Made by a program: the position numbers and the translations under genes. Below, in pieces: positions 20,278 to 30,536 of a DNA stretch of 64,000 bases. The notes under the pieces are model-generated. The model ran no database searches and was not told the DNA's origin. It was given only the letters and a program-made list of their open reading frames with translations. Source of the DNA: Bacteroidales bacterium (GTDB lineage: Bacteria > Bacteroidota > Bacteroidia > Bacteroidales > UBA932); contig JAFSQE010000017.1 in NCBI GenBank assembly GCA_017446775.1, positions 1-64,000 on the forward strand, given 5' to 3'. Within the stretch, counting starts at the first letter, position 1; every line of letters begins with the position of its first letter.

Positions 20278-22749
20278 ATGAACTTCAAGAAAGATATCCT
20301 GCCATATATCATTATCGCGATACTGTTTTTTGCAGTGGCGGCCGCTTATTGCTACCCGGTGCTGCAGGGTAAGGTGATTGGCAATGCCGACGGAGTCAAC
20401 GGCACCGCGGCGGTGCAGGAGTGCCTAAACTACCGCCATGCAGAGGGGGGCAACTCGTGGTGGACGGGAGCCCTTTTCTCCGGTATGCCCAACTACCAGA
20501 TTGGCGGGGCGCACTACCTCTCGGAGAATATCTTAAGGCCGTTCTACCGCTTTTTCCATTGGGGGCACAGCAATCAGATAATGACCATTTTCTTCTATCT
20601 GATTGCGTTCTTCCTTCTGCTGCGCTCCTTTGGCGTGGGGCGGTGGATGTCGGCCGCCGGTGCATTTGCAATCGCCTTTTCGTCGTATTTTCTGATAATT
20701 ATCGGCGCAAACCACGGCGGCAAGACCAGTTCCCTGGCATGGATGACCCTTATGATGGCGGGGATGCTGCTTATCTACAGGAAAAAGTACGGATGGGGGA
20801 GCGCGATGGTGATGTTCTTTACCGCGATGGGCCTTACGCCGCACCCGCAGATGGCGTACTATGTCTGCCTGATGACGGGGGTGGTATGGTGTGCGGAGCT
20901 TTATATCCATATCAAGGAGAAGCGTATGAAGCAGTGGGCCGTTGCCACGCTGCTCTTTTTCGCCAGCTTTGCGATTGGGGTGGGGGTTACCAGCGCCAAC
21001 ACCTTTGCCAACCGCGAATATATGACCCAGACGATGCGCGGTGGCCACAGCGATTTGCATAAGGATGCGGCCACAGAAGCTTCTGACGGAGGTCTTGATA
21101 TATATTATGCCACCCAGTGGAGCTACGGCATAGACGAGACGCTCACATTCCTGGTGCCCAACTATATGGGCGGCAGCAGCAATTATGAGCTTGGGCGGGA
21201 TTCCAAACTGTACAAACAGCTGGTGTCCAAGGGTGTCCAGCCACAATCGGCAGCAAGTTTCTGCGCCAGCGTGCCCACCTACTGGGGCGAGCAGCCCTTT
21301 ACGGCAGGCCCGGTGTATCTTGGGGCGATTATCTGCCTGCTGTTTGTCCTGGGGCTGTTTATCGTAAAGGGGCCGTATAAATGGGCCCTGCTGGTGGCGA
21401 CGCTGTTCTCTGTACTGCTCTCGTGGGGATATCACTTTATGCCCTTCACCAGGCTATTCTTCAACTGGTTCCCGCTGTACGACAAGTTCCGTACGGTATC
21501 GTCTATACTGGTGGTGGCAGAAATCACCGTACCGCTGCTGGGATTTCTGGCGCTGAAAGAGATAGCAGAAGGTACGATCACCCGCAAACAGGTGGAGAAG
21601 GCGCTAGCCTGGAGTGCTGGCATCACCGGCGGCATCTGCCTGGTCCTGGCCCTGTTCGGAGGCTCTCTGCTGACGTTTGTGGGGCCCGGTGACACAGAGT
21701 TGGTGGCATATTTCAAGCAGCAGGGGATAGAATGGATATTCCCTATGATTGTCGATCAGCGTGCCGCATTGCTGTCTGCCGATGCCTGGCGCAGCCTGCT
21801 GTTCATCGCCCTTGGTGCCGGTGTGGTTTGGCTTATGGCCTCCGGCAAGCTGAAACAGGGCTGGGCCGCAGCGCTGCTGGGCGTACTTGTCCTGGTGGAT
21901 CTGTGGGGTGTTGACCGCCGGTTCTTTAACGAGAGCTATTTCCAGAGCCCCCGGCAGTTCGAGAGCAACTTTGCCATACAGCCCTGGGAAAAGGAGGTTC
22001 TGGAAGATGACGGGCTCCATTTCAGAGTGTTCAATGTCGCCAGCGGCAATCCGTTCGCCGAGAACCGTACCAGCTACCGGCTCAAGTCGGTGGGTGGCTA
22101 CAGCGCTGCCAAACTTCGCCGGTATCAGGATTTGATAGACGAGCATCTGACCCAGATGCACCTGCCGGTGTTCAATATGCTCAATACCAGGTATTTCATA
22201 GTAGACGACGGGGGGCAGGTACGTCCGATGCTCAATTCCGATGCGCTTGGCAACGCCTGGTTCGTGGACAGTCTGCGTTTAGTGGGCGGTGCCGATGCCG
22301 AGTGCGCGGCGCTTATGGAGGTGGATCTAAGCCGCACCGCGGTGGTTGATGCCGATGCCTTTGGCGGTTTCACGGAGGGCTTCAAGCCGGCCGGAGAAGA
22401 TGCCGCGGTGAATCTTACCCTTTACAAGCCCGACCGTCTGGAATATGGGTGCGACAGCCCTGACGGCGGCACAATCGTCTTCTCGGAGATATATTATCCC
22501 TTTGGCTGGAAAGCCTATATCGACGATGCTCCCGCAGAACATTTCCGTGCGAATTATACACTGAGGGCGATGAATGTTCCCGCCGGGAAACATACGATCC
22601 GCTTTGAGTTCCGTCCCGACAGCGTCCGCAGCGGCGATGCCTTCTCTATGGTGTGCATCGTAATGATGCTTGGCGCGATGATTCTGTTTGCCGTCACCTC
22701 CATCGTGCGTGTGCGCAGGCGCGGTTGCACCCGCCCCCGCGAAAAATAA
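20278..22749 (+). CDS. YfhO-like multi-membrane protein (GT-C-like)
   Basis: 823 residues with about 12-14 hydrophobic segments in the first 560 residues, a soluble C-terminal region (about 560-790) and a final membrane segment followed by basic residues. The N-terminal NADGVNGTAAVQECLNYR and PNYQIGG features resemble the YfhO family. In Gram-positives its members act in glycosylation of lipoteichoic acid or related polymers and share the GT-C fold. The donor and acceptor here are unknown. It starts 12 bp after tilS, and a flippase gene follows 49 bp downstream, so a role in surface glycan decoration is reasonable. Confidence 0.82.
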   Translation: MNFKKDILPYIIIAILFFAVAAAYCYPVLQGKVIGNADGVNGTAAVQECLNYRHAEGGNSWWTGALFSGMPNYQIGGAHYLSENILRPFYRFFHWGHSNQIMTIFFYLIAFFLLLRSFGVGRWMSAAGAFAIAFSSYFLIIIGANHGGKTSSLAWMTLMMAGMLLIYRKKYGWGSAMVMFFTAMGLTPHPQMAYYVCLMTGVVWCAELYIHIKEKRMKQWAVATLLFFASFAIGVGVTSANTFANREYMTQTMRGGHSDLHKDAATEASDGGLDIYYATQWSYGIDETLTFLVPNYMGGSSNYELGRDSKLYKQLVSKGVQPQSAASFCASVPTYWGEQPFTAGPVYLGAIICLLFVLGLFIVKGPYKWALLVATLFSVLLSWGYHFMPFTRLFFNWFPLYDKFRTVSSILVVAEITVPLLGFLALKEIAEGTITRKQVEKALAWSAGITGGICLVLALFGGSLLTFVGPGDTELVAYFKQQGIEWIFPMIVDQRAALLSADAWRSLLFIALGAGVVWLMASGKLKQGWAAALLGVLVLVDLWGVDRRFFNESYFQSPRQFESNFAIQPWEKEVLEDDGLHFRVFNVASGNPFAENRTSYRLKSVGGYSAAKLRRYQDLIDEHLTQMHLPVFNMLNTRYFIVDDGGQVRPMLNSDALGNAWFVDSLRLVGGADAECAALMEVDLSRTAVVDADAFGGFTEGFKPAGEDAAVNLTLYKPDRLEYGCDSPDGGTIVFSEIYYPFGWKAYIDDAPAEHFRANYTLRAMNVPAGKHTIRFEFRPDSVRSGDAFSMVCIVMMLGAMILFAVTSIVRVRRRGCTRPREK

Positions 22750-22773
22750 TCGTACATCGGCCGCAATTTTTAC

Positions 22774-22781
22774 TATCTTTA
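22774..22781 (+). promoter_or_regulatory. Possible -7 box TATCTTTA before the second flippase
   Basis: One mismatch to TAnnTTTG, 17 bp before the ATG. Confidence 0.3.
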
Positions 22782-22798
22782 CGAGTTAAAATTGTATA

Positions 22799-24289
22799 AT
22801 GGCTAGAAATCCGTTCAAGCAACTTGCAGGAGAAACCGCAATCTACGGCCTCAGTACCATTCTGGCGAGGGTCGTAAACTTTTTGCTGGTGCCGCTCTAT
22901 ACCAACATCCTCTCACGGGAGAATTATGGTATCGTGACGGAATTTCTGGCGTACATCGCCATCTTGCAGGTGGTGCTGGCGCTGGGGCTGGAGACCGGGT
23001 GTTTCAAATACGCTCAGAAAGAGAAAAACGCCGCAGACGACGGCGATGCCACCGCCGACCCCAACCGCATCTTCTCCAACGCCTTTATGATTGTGCTGGG
23101 GCTGTGCCTGGTGTTCTTTGCCGGGGTGTCGCTCTTTTCAGGCAGCATCTCCAGTGCGCTGGGTTACGAGGGGTTTGGCAAAATCATCGTCTATGTGGGC
23201 GCCATCCTGCTGATAGACACCGTCACCGCTATCCTTTTTGCCCGCCTCAGGTATGAGCACAAGGCACTTAAGTTTGCAGTGGTAAAGACTTTGAAGATCT
23301 TCACGGAGCTTGGGGTCAACCCGCTGCTCTATCTGGTGCTCCCGCTCTATCTGGCAAAGCACAGCGGCGCGGTTATCACCACTCTGGTAAGCGCAACTCC
23401 AGATTTCACCTACGCCATCTTCGCAATCCTGGTCAGCTGCATAGTGTGCCTGATATTGCTTCTTCCGGAGGTATTCCGCCTGCGCTTTGTGCCCGACAAA
23501 AAGGTGGGCAAGGCGCTGCTGGCATATTCCATACCGCTTATGCTGGCGGGTCTGCCGGGGGTGATGAACGATTTGCTGGACCGTATCCTGATGCGTGGCC
23601 TGGACGGGGCTGAATGGCGTGCCGACCTTGGCGTTTACCAGGCCGGGGTCAAGATAGCGGTGATAATGTCGCTCTTTGTGCAGATGTTCCGCTACGCCGC
23701 AGAGCCGTTTTTCTTCCAGCGCGAAAAGCAGAAGGATTCCAAGACGCTCTATGCACAGGTGATGACCTATTTTGTGGCATTCTGCATGGCGGGCTTCCTG
23801 TTTGTGCTGCTCTATCTGGACGTAATAGGCCTGATGCTGGGCAAGGATTTCCGCATCGGCCTTGAGATTACCCCGATAATGCTGATGGCCTACGTGATGC
23901 TGGGGATGCAGTTTAACATAAGCATGTGGTACAAGCTATCCGGCAAGACCGGCTATGCGGTGTGGATAACCCTGGCCGGGCTGCTGGTCACGATTGTCAT
24001 CAACGTGGTTTTCATGCCCCGCTTCTCTTACTACGCGGCGGCGTGGGCGCACATTGCCAGCTATCTGGTGATGATGGTAATATCGCTGATACTGGGCAAC
24101 AAATATTATCCGATACCATACGACTGGAAAAAGATATTGCTGCTGATAGCCTTCGCGCTGGCGGTCTACGGCGGCTCGCTGCTGCTGCCCCAGATGGGCC
24201 TGTGGCCTAAGATGGCGGCCCACACCGGCTTGATTCTGCTCTACCTTGTCCCTTCGGCCCTTTATTTGTACAAAACCAGAAATGCCTGA
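22799..24289 (+). CDS. Oligosaccharide flippase (MOP superfamily, Wzx-like)
   Basis: 496 residues with 12-14 predicted membrane segments. The start KQLAGETAIYGLSTILARVVNFLLVPLYTNILS is typical of Wzx-type polysaccharide exporters, and a conserved-looking charged RYAAEPFFFQREK segment lies in the middle. It probably flips a lipid-linked oligosaccharide or lipid II-like substrate. The dut gene begins only 3 bp downstream and murF follows, so this flippase may belong to a cell-envelope operon. It differs clearly from the WzxC-like protein at 10947. Confidence 0.9.
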   Translation: MARNPFKQLAGETAIYGLSTILARVVNFLLVPLYTNILSRENYGIVTEFLAYIAILQVVLALGLETGCFKYAQKEKNAADDGDATADPNRIFSNAFMIVLGLCLVFFAGVSLFSGSISSALGYEGFGKIIVYVGAILLIDTVTAILFARLRYEHKALKFAVVKTLKIFTELGVNPLLYLVLPLYLAKHSGAVITTLVSATPDFTYAIFAILVSCIVCLILLLPEVFRLRFVPDKKVGKALLAYSIPLMLAGLPGVMNDLLDRILMRGLDGAEWRADLGVYQAGVKIAVIMSLFVQMFRYAAEPFFFQREKQKDSKTLYAQVMTYFVAFCMAGFLFVLLYLDVIGLMLGKDFRIGLEITPIMLMAYVMLGMQFNISMWYKLSGKTGYAVWITLAGLLVTIVINVVFMPRFSYYAAAWAHIASYLVMMVISLILGNKYYPIPYDWKKILLLIAFALAVYGGSLLLPQMGLWPKMAAHTGLILLYLVPSALYLYKTRNA

Positions 24290-24292
24290 GAT

Positions 24293-24727
24293 ATGAAAGT
24301 AAAGATTGTAAACAAGTCCCGGTTCGCAGCCCCCGCGTATGCTACGGAATACTCTGCAGGTATGGACCTTAAGGCCAATATCGAGGAACCGATAATACTG
24401 GGCAGCCTGGACCGTGCGATGGTTCCCACAGGACTGTTTATAGAGCTTCCGGAAGGATACGAGGCGCAGGTACGCCCCCGCAGCGGACTGGCTGCAAAGC
24501 ATGGGATAACGGTGACAAACGCCCCCGGTACCATAGATGCCGACTATCGCGGCGAGATATGCGTGCTGCTGGTTAACCTTGGGCGCGAACCGTTTATCAT
24601 CAATCCGGGCGAGCGTATCGCACAGATGGTGGTGGCTCGTCACGAGCGGGTAGAGTGGGAGCAGGTAGAGGCGCTTGAAGAAAGTGCGCGCGGCGAGGGC
24701 GGCTTTGGTTCAACAGGAACAAAATAA
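24293..24727 (+). CDS. dut: dUTP diphosphatase (dUTPase)
   Basis: Hydrolyses dUTP to dUMP and PPi, keeping uracil out of DNA and supplying dTMP synthesis. All five trimeric dUTPase motifs are present in 144 residues: SAGMDL (21-26), RPRSGLA (61-67), [11 protein letters not shown] with the catalytic Asp, ERIAQMV, and the C-terminal P-loop-like [10 protein letters not shown]. It follows the flippase by 3 bp and precedes murF by 9 bp. Confidence 0.97.
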   Translation: MKVKIVNKSRFAAPAYATEYSAGMDLKANIEEPIILGSLDRAMVPTGLFIELPEGYEAQVRPRSGLAAKHGITVTNAPGTIDADYRGEICVLLVNLGREPFIINPGERIAQMVVARHERVEWEQVEALEESARGEGGFGSTGTK

Positions 24728-24736
24728 CTGATATAT

Positions 24737-26071
24737 ATGGACTTAAGAGGTGAAAAATTTAATGTTGAGGCGCTCTACAAGCAGTTTCAAGGCTGTAAAG
24801 GCTACACCACCGATACCCGGGAAATAGCGGGCGGCGAGATGTTCTTCGCACTTAAGGGCGACAACTTTGACGCAAACGAGTTTGCCGCCCACGCCATTGA
24901 ACGGGGTGCCAAGTGCTGTGTCGTGGACAATATCCACGTTTACGAAAACTGTATCGAGGATATTGCCGGCAAACTTATCGTTGTAGACGATACCCTTACT
25001 GCCTTCCGTGCGCTGGCAAAGTATCACCGCAGCCTTTTTGACATCCCTGTGATCGGCATCACCGGCACCAACGGCAAAACCACCACAAAAGAGATGATAA
25101 ACGCTGTGCTGAGCACCAAATACCGCGTAACCTGCACCCAGGGCAACCGCAACAACCACATCGGCGTGCCGATGACCCTGCTGGAGATAACCCCCCAGAC
25201 AGAGATTGCAGTGGTGGAAATGGGTGCCAACCATCCCGGAGAGATCGCAGCTTCCGTAGAGCTGGCGATGCCCACCTGCGGTCTGGTGACAAACGTCGGG
25301 CAGGCACATCTTGAAGGGTTCGGCAATTTTGAAGGGGTCAAGAAAACCAAGGGCGAGCTTTACGACTGGCTTGGAGAACGTGGCGGCATCGCGTTCTACG
25401 ATGCCGACAATGCTGATCTGGACGAGATGGTGCGTGAGCGCAGCGGTCTGCAGCTTATGCCCTACGGGGTGGGGTATTCCGGTATCAGGGTTCTCAAGAC
25501 ATCACGGGTGAATCCCTACTTGACTATGGAGATAGAGGTTGCCGATGTCGTTTCCCGCGTCACCACCCGCCTTATCGGCTCTTACAACGCCACCAACGTG
25601 GCTGCAGCGCTGGCTGTGGGCGGCTATTTTGAGGTGGACTTTGAGGCGGCGGTGGCTGCAATCGAGGCATACATCCCCTCCAACAGCCGGTCGCAGCTTA
25701 TAGATACTGGTCGCAATATCGTCATCCTGGATGCATACAACGCCAACGCCAGCAGCATGAACGCCGCCCTGGATAATTTTGCTGCCACATCGTTCCCCAA
25801 CAAGGCGCTTGTGCTGGGGGATATGCTGGAGCTGGGCAAGTTCTCCAAAGAGGCACATGCCGAAATCCTGGCCAAGGCCCGAAAGATAACCAATGAAATA
25901 TATCTGGTGGGCAACAGCGAATTCAAGGCTGTGGCTGCAGACGGGGACCTGGTGTTCGACACCTCACTCCATCTCAAGGAATTCTTCCTCAAGCTGCAGC
26001 CGGAGGGCAAAACCATCCTGATAAAGGGTTCCAATGCAACCCGTCTCCCACTGATAATGGAAGTACTCTAA
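24737..26071 (+). CDS. murF: UDP-MurNAc-tripeptide:D-Ala-D-Ala ligase
   Basis: Adds D-Ala-D-Ala to UDP-MurNAc-tripeptide, the last cytoplasmic peptide step of peptidoglycan precursor synthesis. Its 444 residues fit the family. The ATP-binding loop GTNGKTTTKEM starts at residue 110, followed by QGNRNNHIGVPMTLLEI and VEMGANHPGEI of the central domain. The C-terminal domain has NSRSQL and ILDAYNANASSMNAAL, typical of MurF. The gene is in tandem with dut and sppA rather than in the dcw cluster. Confidence 0.96.
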   Translation: MDLRGEKFNVEALYKQFQGCKGYTTDTREIAGGEMFFALKGDNFDANEFAAHAIERGAKCCVVDNIHVYENCIEDIAGKLIVVDDTLTAFRALAKYHRSLFDIPVIGITGTNGKTTTKEMINAVLSTKYRVTCTQGNRNNHIGVPMTLLEITPQTEIAVVEMGANHPGEIAASVELAMPTCGLVTNVGQAHLEGFGNFEGVKKTKGELYDWLGERGGIAFYDADNADLDEMVRERSGLQLMPYGVGYSGIRVLKTSRVNPYLTMEIEVADVVSRVTTRLIGSYNATNVAAALAVGGYFEVDFEAAVAAIEAYIPSNSRSQLIDTGRNIVILDAYNANASSMNAALDNFAATSFPNKALVLGDMLELGKFSKEAHAEILAKARKITNEIYLVGNSEFKAVAADGDLVFDTSLHLKEFFLKLQPEGKTILIKGSNATRLPLIMEVL

Positions 26072-26095
26072 CGCAAAACAAAACCATCGATACAC

Positions 26096-27895
26096 ATGAA
26101 GACCTTTTGGAAAATAGTTTTTGGCTCACTGCTCGGTTGCCTGATAGCGCTGATTATCGGCATGTTCATCTTTATCGGGATGCTTGGCAGCGCCGCTTCT
26201 TCTTCAATGAAAGCATCTTCCGCGGCGCCCAAGGTGGGCTCTGTGCTCAGGATAGATAAAACCACCCTTATCGGCGAACGCACCACAGAGGATATCTCTG
26301 CCCTGGCGTTTGTCAGCAAGACATCCGGCTCAAGGATATCGCTGCTTGACGCCGTGCGCGCCATAGATGCAGCTGCCGCAGATCCTGCAATCAAGCTTAT
26401 CTACATGAACACAGACGGTATGGCAATCTCCCTGTCCAACGCAGAGGAACTGCGTGCCGCCCTGGCACGTTTCCGCGCCAGCGGCAAGGCCATCGTAACC
26501 TACGCAGAGAACTTCTCTCCCGCATCCTACTATCTGGCGTCTGTTGCAGACAAGATGGTGCTCAATACAAATGGCGAGGCGATGCTCATGGGTGTCTCTA
26601 CCCAGGCGATCTTTGTCAAGGACCTGCTGGACAAGCTGGGAATCGAGATGCAGCTTATCCGCCACGGCAAGTATAAATCGGCCGGCGAGATGTATATCAA
26701 AAACGCCATGAGCGAAGACAACCGCATCCAGACCCAGGCCATGATAGACGGCATCTGGAATTCCATGGCAGATGAGATTTGCGCCAGCCGCAGTTTCAGC
26801 CGCGAGCAGCTGGACGGTTGGATCTCTAACCTGGAACTTTCCATTGCACAGACCCTTCTGGACCGCAACATGGTGGATACAATCTACTATGCCGACCAGA
26901 TGAAAGAGTACATGTGCAATCTTACCGAGACCGATAAGTTTGAGAGAATCGGGTTCGTGAACCTCACCGACTACGCCCCCGGCCGCCTTGCACAGGTGGC
27001 AAAGACCAAGGCGAAAGACAAGATCGCCGTGCTGTATGCCCAGGGTGAGATTGTGACCGAAGGCGACACAGAGCAGGCTATCGTGGGTGCACAATTCGCC
27101 GCCGAGGTAGAGAAGGTCCGCAAGGACTCCACCATCAAGGCGGTTGTGTTCCGCGTCAACTCCCCCGGCGGCAGCGTGCAGGCTGCACAGTTTGTCCGCC
27201 GCGAGATAGAGCTGCTGCAGAAAGAGAAACCGGTAATCGCATCCTATGGCGACTATGCCGCTTCCGGAGGATACTGGATAAGCGCAGCCTGCGACAAGAT
27301 TTTCTGCGACAATACCACCCTGACCGGCTCTATCGGCGTGTTTGCGCTGATTCCCAATTTTGGCGACGCTGCCAAGAAGACCCTCAAGGTCAATGTCCAA
27401 AGCGTGAACTCTCACAAGCATGGCGACATGATGAACGCTATGCGCAGCCTCGACGCATCGGAAAAGGATTATCTGCAGAACTCTATCGAGGATGTTTACG
27501 ATGAATTCCTGACCATTGTGTCAGAAGGCCGCAACCTGACCAAAGAGGCTGTGGATGAGATTGCACAGGGTCGCGTATGGTGCGGCTGCGATGCGTTTGG
27601 TATAGGTCTGGCCGACGAGAAGGGCGGCCTTACCGATGCAATCGAATACGCTGCCATAGCTGCCAACCTTGATGATTACAAGCTGGTGGAATATCCTGTC
27701 CAGAAAAGCACCATGGAGCGCTTGATGAAGATGCTGGGCGGCGGGGCTTCTGTAAAGGCGATGTTCTCCGGCATCCAGCCCGCAACCCGTTGGGATGCAA
27801 TTGCGACTCAGTTCGAGAAGGCTTACGGCTTTTTGCGTAATGCAGAGAAGGCTACCTTCTATGCTCGCATGCCATACATCACAGAGATTAAATAA
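26096..27895 (+). CDS. sppA: Signal peptide peptidase SppA (protease IV, long form)
   Basis: A membrane-anchored serine protease that degrades cleaved signal peptides. Its 599 residues correspond to the long form with two related domains. There is one N-terminal membrane anchor (LLGCLIALIIGMFIFIGMLG). The catalytic Lys is K194 in GKYKSAGEMY of the first domain, and the nucleophile is S390 in AASGGYWIS of the second, as in the Ser-Lys dyad of the E. coli enzyme. The binding motif NSPGGSVQAAQ precedes it. The murF stop lies 24 bp upstream. Confidence 0.95.
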   Translation: MKTFWKIVFGSLLGCLIALIIGMFIFIGMLGSAASSSMKASSAAPKVGSVLRIDKTTLIGERTTEDISALAFVSKTSGSRISLLDAVRAIDAAAADPAIKLIYMNTDGMAISLSNAEELRAALARFRASGKAIVTYAENFSPASYYLASVADKMVLNTNGEAMLMGVSTQAIFVKDLLDKLGIEMQLIRHGKYKSAGEMYIKNAMSEDNRIQTQAMIDGIWNSMADEICASRSFSREQLDGWISNLELSIAQTLLDRNMVDTIYYADQMKEYMCNLTETDKFERIGFVNLTDYAPGRLAQVAKTKAKDKIAVLYAQGEIVTEGDTEQAIVGAQFAAEVEKVRKDSTIKAVVFRVNSPGGSVQAAQFVRREIELLQKEKPVIASYGDYAASGGYWISAACDKIFCDNTTLTGSIGVFALIPNFGDAAKKTLKVNVQSVNSHKHGDMMNAMRSLDASEKDYLQNSIEDVYDEFLTIVSEGRNLTKEAVDEIAQGRVWCGCDAFGIGLADEKGGLTDAIEYAAIAANLDDYKLVEYPVQKSTMERLMKMLGGGASVKAMFSGIQPATRWDAIATQFEKAYGFLRNAEKATFYARMPYITEIK

Positions 27896-27900
27896 TACCT

Positions 27901-28377
27901 ATGAAGATTGCTGGCAGGATAGCTGCGGCGCTGCTGCTTATGGCCTACATCGTGGCGTTTGTGGGGTTCCGGCTCCACGAATGTGCTGTGGACCATACGG
28001 TAGAGCTGTTGCCGCTGCTTGCCGGTGAATCTTGTGAGGATGTCCATCATCATCACTGCAGCGATGCGGCGCATTGCGGCCATCACCATCATCACTGTGC
28101 AGAAGACCACCAGGGACATGATGCCGATACGGCTCCCGTACAGATAAGCGAGGCCGATTGCTGCACCAACTCCCTCCACTGCATCTCTGATGCGCAGATC
28201 GTATCGGACAGCGGCAACGACATCTATGGCGCAAAGTGCCTGCCGATGGTTCAAATGAGCGTGATGCCTGCCGGCCCGCTGCCTGTCGCCGCTAACCGAG
28301 CGCCTGCGTTTTGCGGGGCCGTTAGCCCTCTTACGGGGCGTACTGCGCTCGCACTGTATTCTGTCAGAAGGGTTTAG
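27901..28377 (+). CDS. Small His- and Cys-rich membrane or exported protein, probable metal binder
   Basis: 158 residues with an N-terminal hydrophobic segment (5-25) that may be an anchor or an uncleaved signal. Residues 26-73 hold a dense cluster of His, Cys and Asp: HEC, HHHHC (49-53), HCGHHHHHC (58-66) and EDHQGHD. Further on is a CC pair and single Cys. Such clusters bind Zn, Cu or Ni, but the ion cannot be read from the sequence. The family is not recognised. It is followed by a TonB receptor and an HMA protein in the same orientation, which strongly suggests a metal-handling operon. It starts 5 bp after sppA, so its mRNA may continue from that gene. Confidence 0.72.
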   Translation: MKIAGRIAAALLLMAYIVAFVGFRLHECAVDHTVELLPLLAGESCEDVHHHHCSDAAHCGHHHHHCAEDHQGHDADTAPVQISEADCCTNSLHCISDAQIVSDSGNDIYGAKCLPMVQMSVMPAGPLPVAANRAPAFCGAVSPLTGRTALALYSVRRV

Positions 28378-28433
28378 TGTGTCCTGCCAGCAATGGCGCC
28401 AGATACACATAAACCTTTAATTGACAGAATATT

Positions 28434-30521
28434 ATGGAAATAAAAAGAATCACATTTATCATATTTTTGCTATGCCTTTACCAGGCGTTGTCTGCCCAGG
28501 ATACCGGCATACCCGTTCCGGGCAGCGAGCTTGCGCAGGAGGACACCCTGCAGGAATCGGTGGCATCTGCCCGCAGCGGCGGCCTGGCCCGTTCCGGCAA
28601 GTTCCGCACGGAGGCCATCACCGCTGCCGGCATCTGCAAGATGGCCTGCTGCAATCTGGCAGAGAGTTTCGAGAATACCGCCAGCGTCAGCGTGAACTAT
28701 TCCGATGCCGTTACCGGGGCGCGCCAGATCAAGCTGCTGGGCCTTTCTGGGGTTTACACCCAGATGCAGGACGAAAAGATGCCCGTGATGCGCGGCCTCT
28801 CATCTACCTTCGGCTTCAATTATGTCCCGGGGCAGTGGCTGGAGAGTATCCTCATATCCAAAGGCCCGACCTCCGTGGCCAACGACGCCGGGGGCATCAC
28901 CGGCCAGATAGACATGGAACACCGCAAGCCGCTGGACGAGACGCCGCTGTTCGTGAACCTTTACGGCAGCAGCGACAAGATGTTTGACGGCAGTGTCATT
29001 TCTGCCCTGCAGCTGGGCGAGAGGTGGAGCACGATACTGCTGACCTATTTCTCATACGGCAACTCCATGATGGACCATAACGGCGACGGTTTTCGCGACG
29101 ACCCCACTACCCGCCAGATAAACGTATCCAACCGCTGGCTCTACTATGCCCCCGGCGGCCTGCAGGTTCGCTTCGGCTTCAAGGTGGTAAACGACGACCG
29201 GGTCGGCGGCCAGATGGGCTACACCCGCGACATGGCATGGCAGACCGCCCCGGGTGCATGGGGTTCGCTGATACAGAACCAGCTCTACAATGCCTACCTC
29301 AAGGTGGGTATGCCGCTTAACGACGACCAGAGCAGCAGCATCGCCTTTGTGACCACCGCAAACTACTACGATACCGACTCGCACTTTGGCTGCAACCACT
29401 ACAGCGGCCTGCAGCGCAGCCTTTTCGCAAACCTGATATACCACAACGACTTTAACGAGCACAACACGGTGGAGTTTGCCTTCACCGGCCAGAGCGACGA
29501 CATAGTGGAGCACTACAAGATACGCCCGTACGGCCTGGAGAACTCAGAAGAGCTTCCGGTCCCTGCCCGCAAAGAGACCTTGATAGGGGCGATGGGAGAG
29601 TATACCTACCGCAATGGCGAGAAGTTCACCGCGGTGGCGGGCTTCCGCATGGACTGGGATTCGTATTACCAGAAGATGCTGGTTTCTCCCCGCCTCACCC
29701 TCAAGTATGTCCCGATACACGATCTGGTGCTGCGTGGTAGTATCGGGCGGGCGCAACACTCTCCCAGCGTGTTTGCCGACAACTATGGCCTGATGTCTTC
29801 CAACCGAAGGATTGTATACAATTACGGGGTGCATCCCTCCCAGGGCCGCGGCCTGAATATGGATATAGAAGATGCCGTAACGATGGGCGGCAACGTTACA
29901 TATTATCTCCCGCTGGGCGAAGATGATGCGAGCTTTGTAAGCCTGGAGTACTTCCGTTCCGATTTCTCGCGCCAGGTTTATGCCGATACCGAATGGCAGC
30001 CCGGCACTACCTGCATCACGCTGGCGCAGTCGGCAACCCAGACTGTCCAGGCAGATCTTTCGCTCGATTTCAACCGGCATTTCAATGCGATGCTCACCTT
30101 CCGGTACACCGACCCCAGGGTGAGGCTGCTATCGTACGACGGCAGCGACAGGCATATCGTGCGCCCCATGACCAGCCTGTACAAGGGGGTGATGAACCTG
30201 CAGTACAAGACCAATCTGAGCAAATGGATATTCGATTTTACGGCGCAGCTCAACGGCCCCATGCGCCTGCCCGATTATGCGGCACAGGCCTGGGAGATGG
30301 AGTACTCTCCGGTATATCCGATGCTCTACGGCCAGGTTACCCACAAGATGCGCTCGCTGGACATCTATGCCGGGGTAGAGAATATCACCGGTTTCCGCCA
30401 GCACCATGCAATCCTGGGCGCCGACAACCCTTTTGGAAGCAATTTTGACGCGTCGGTAGTCTGGGGCCCGCTCATGGGACGTAAATACTATCTCGGATTA
30501 AGATATACACTTTGGAAATAA
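28434..30521 (+). CDS. TonB-dependent receptor, metal-associated type
   Basis: A 695-residue outer-membrane receptor with a signal peptide (IIFLLCLYQALSAQ), a plug domain (about 55-170) and a 22-strand-type barrel ending in the aromatic-rich RYTLWK. The plug begins with ICKMACCNLAESFENTASVSV and ARQIKLLGLSGVYTQM, a pattern I associate with Bacteroidota TonB receptors found beside HMA-domain proteins. The CC pair may help to bind metal. It lacks the N-terminal carboxypeptidase-regulatory-like domain common in this phylum. Flanked by a His-rich protein and an HMA protein, it probably imports a metal or metal chelate; the specific ion is not known. Confidence 0.88.
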   Translation: MEIKRITFIIFLLCLYQALSAQDTGIPVPGSELAQEDTLQESVASARSGGLARSGKFRTEAITAAGICKMACCNLAESFENTASVSVNYSDAVTGARQIKLLGLSGVYTQMQDEKMPVMRGLSSTFGFNYVPGQWLESILISKGPTSVANDAGGITGQIDMEHRKPLDETPLFVNLYGSSDKMFDGSVISALQLGERWSTILLTYFSYGNSMMDHNGDGFRDDPTTRQINVSNRWLYYAPGGLQVRFGFKVVNDDRVGGQMGYTRDMAWQTAPGAWGSLIQNQLYNAYLKVGMPLNDDQSSSIAFVTTANYYDTDSHFGCNHYSGLQRSLFANLIYHNDFNEHNTVEFAFTGQSDDIVEHYKIRPYGLENSEELPVPARKETLIGAMGEYTYRNGEKFTAVAGFRMDWDSYYQKMLVSPRLTLKYVPIHDLVLRGSIGRAQHSPSVFADNYGLMSSNRRIVYNYGVHPSQGRGLNMDIEDAVTMGGNVTYYLPLGEDDASFVSLEYFRSDFSRQVYADTEWQPGTTCITLAQSATQTVQADLSLDFNRHFNAMLTFRYTDPRVRLLSYDGSDRHIVRPMTSLYKGVMNLQYKTNLSKWIFDFTAQLNGPMRLPDYAAQAWEMEYSPVYPMLYGQVTHKMRSLDIYAGVENITGFRQHHAILGADNPFGSNFDASVVWGPLMGRKYYLGLRYTLWK

Positions 30522-30536
30522 TCAAGCTATAACAAT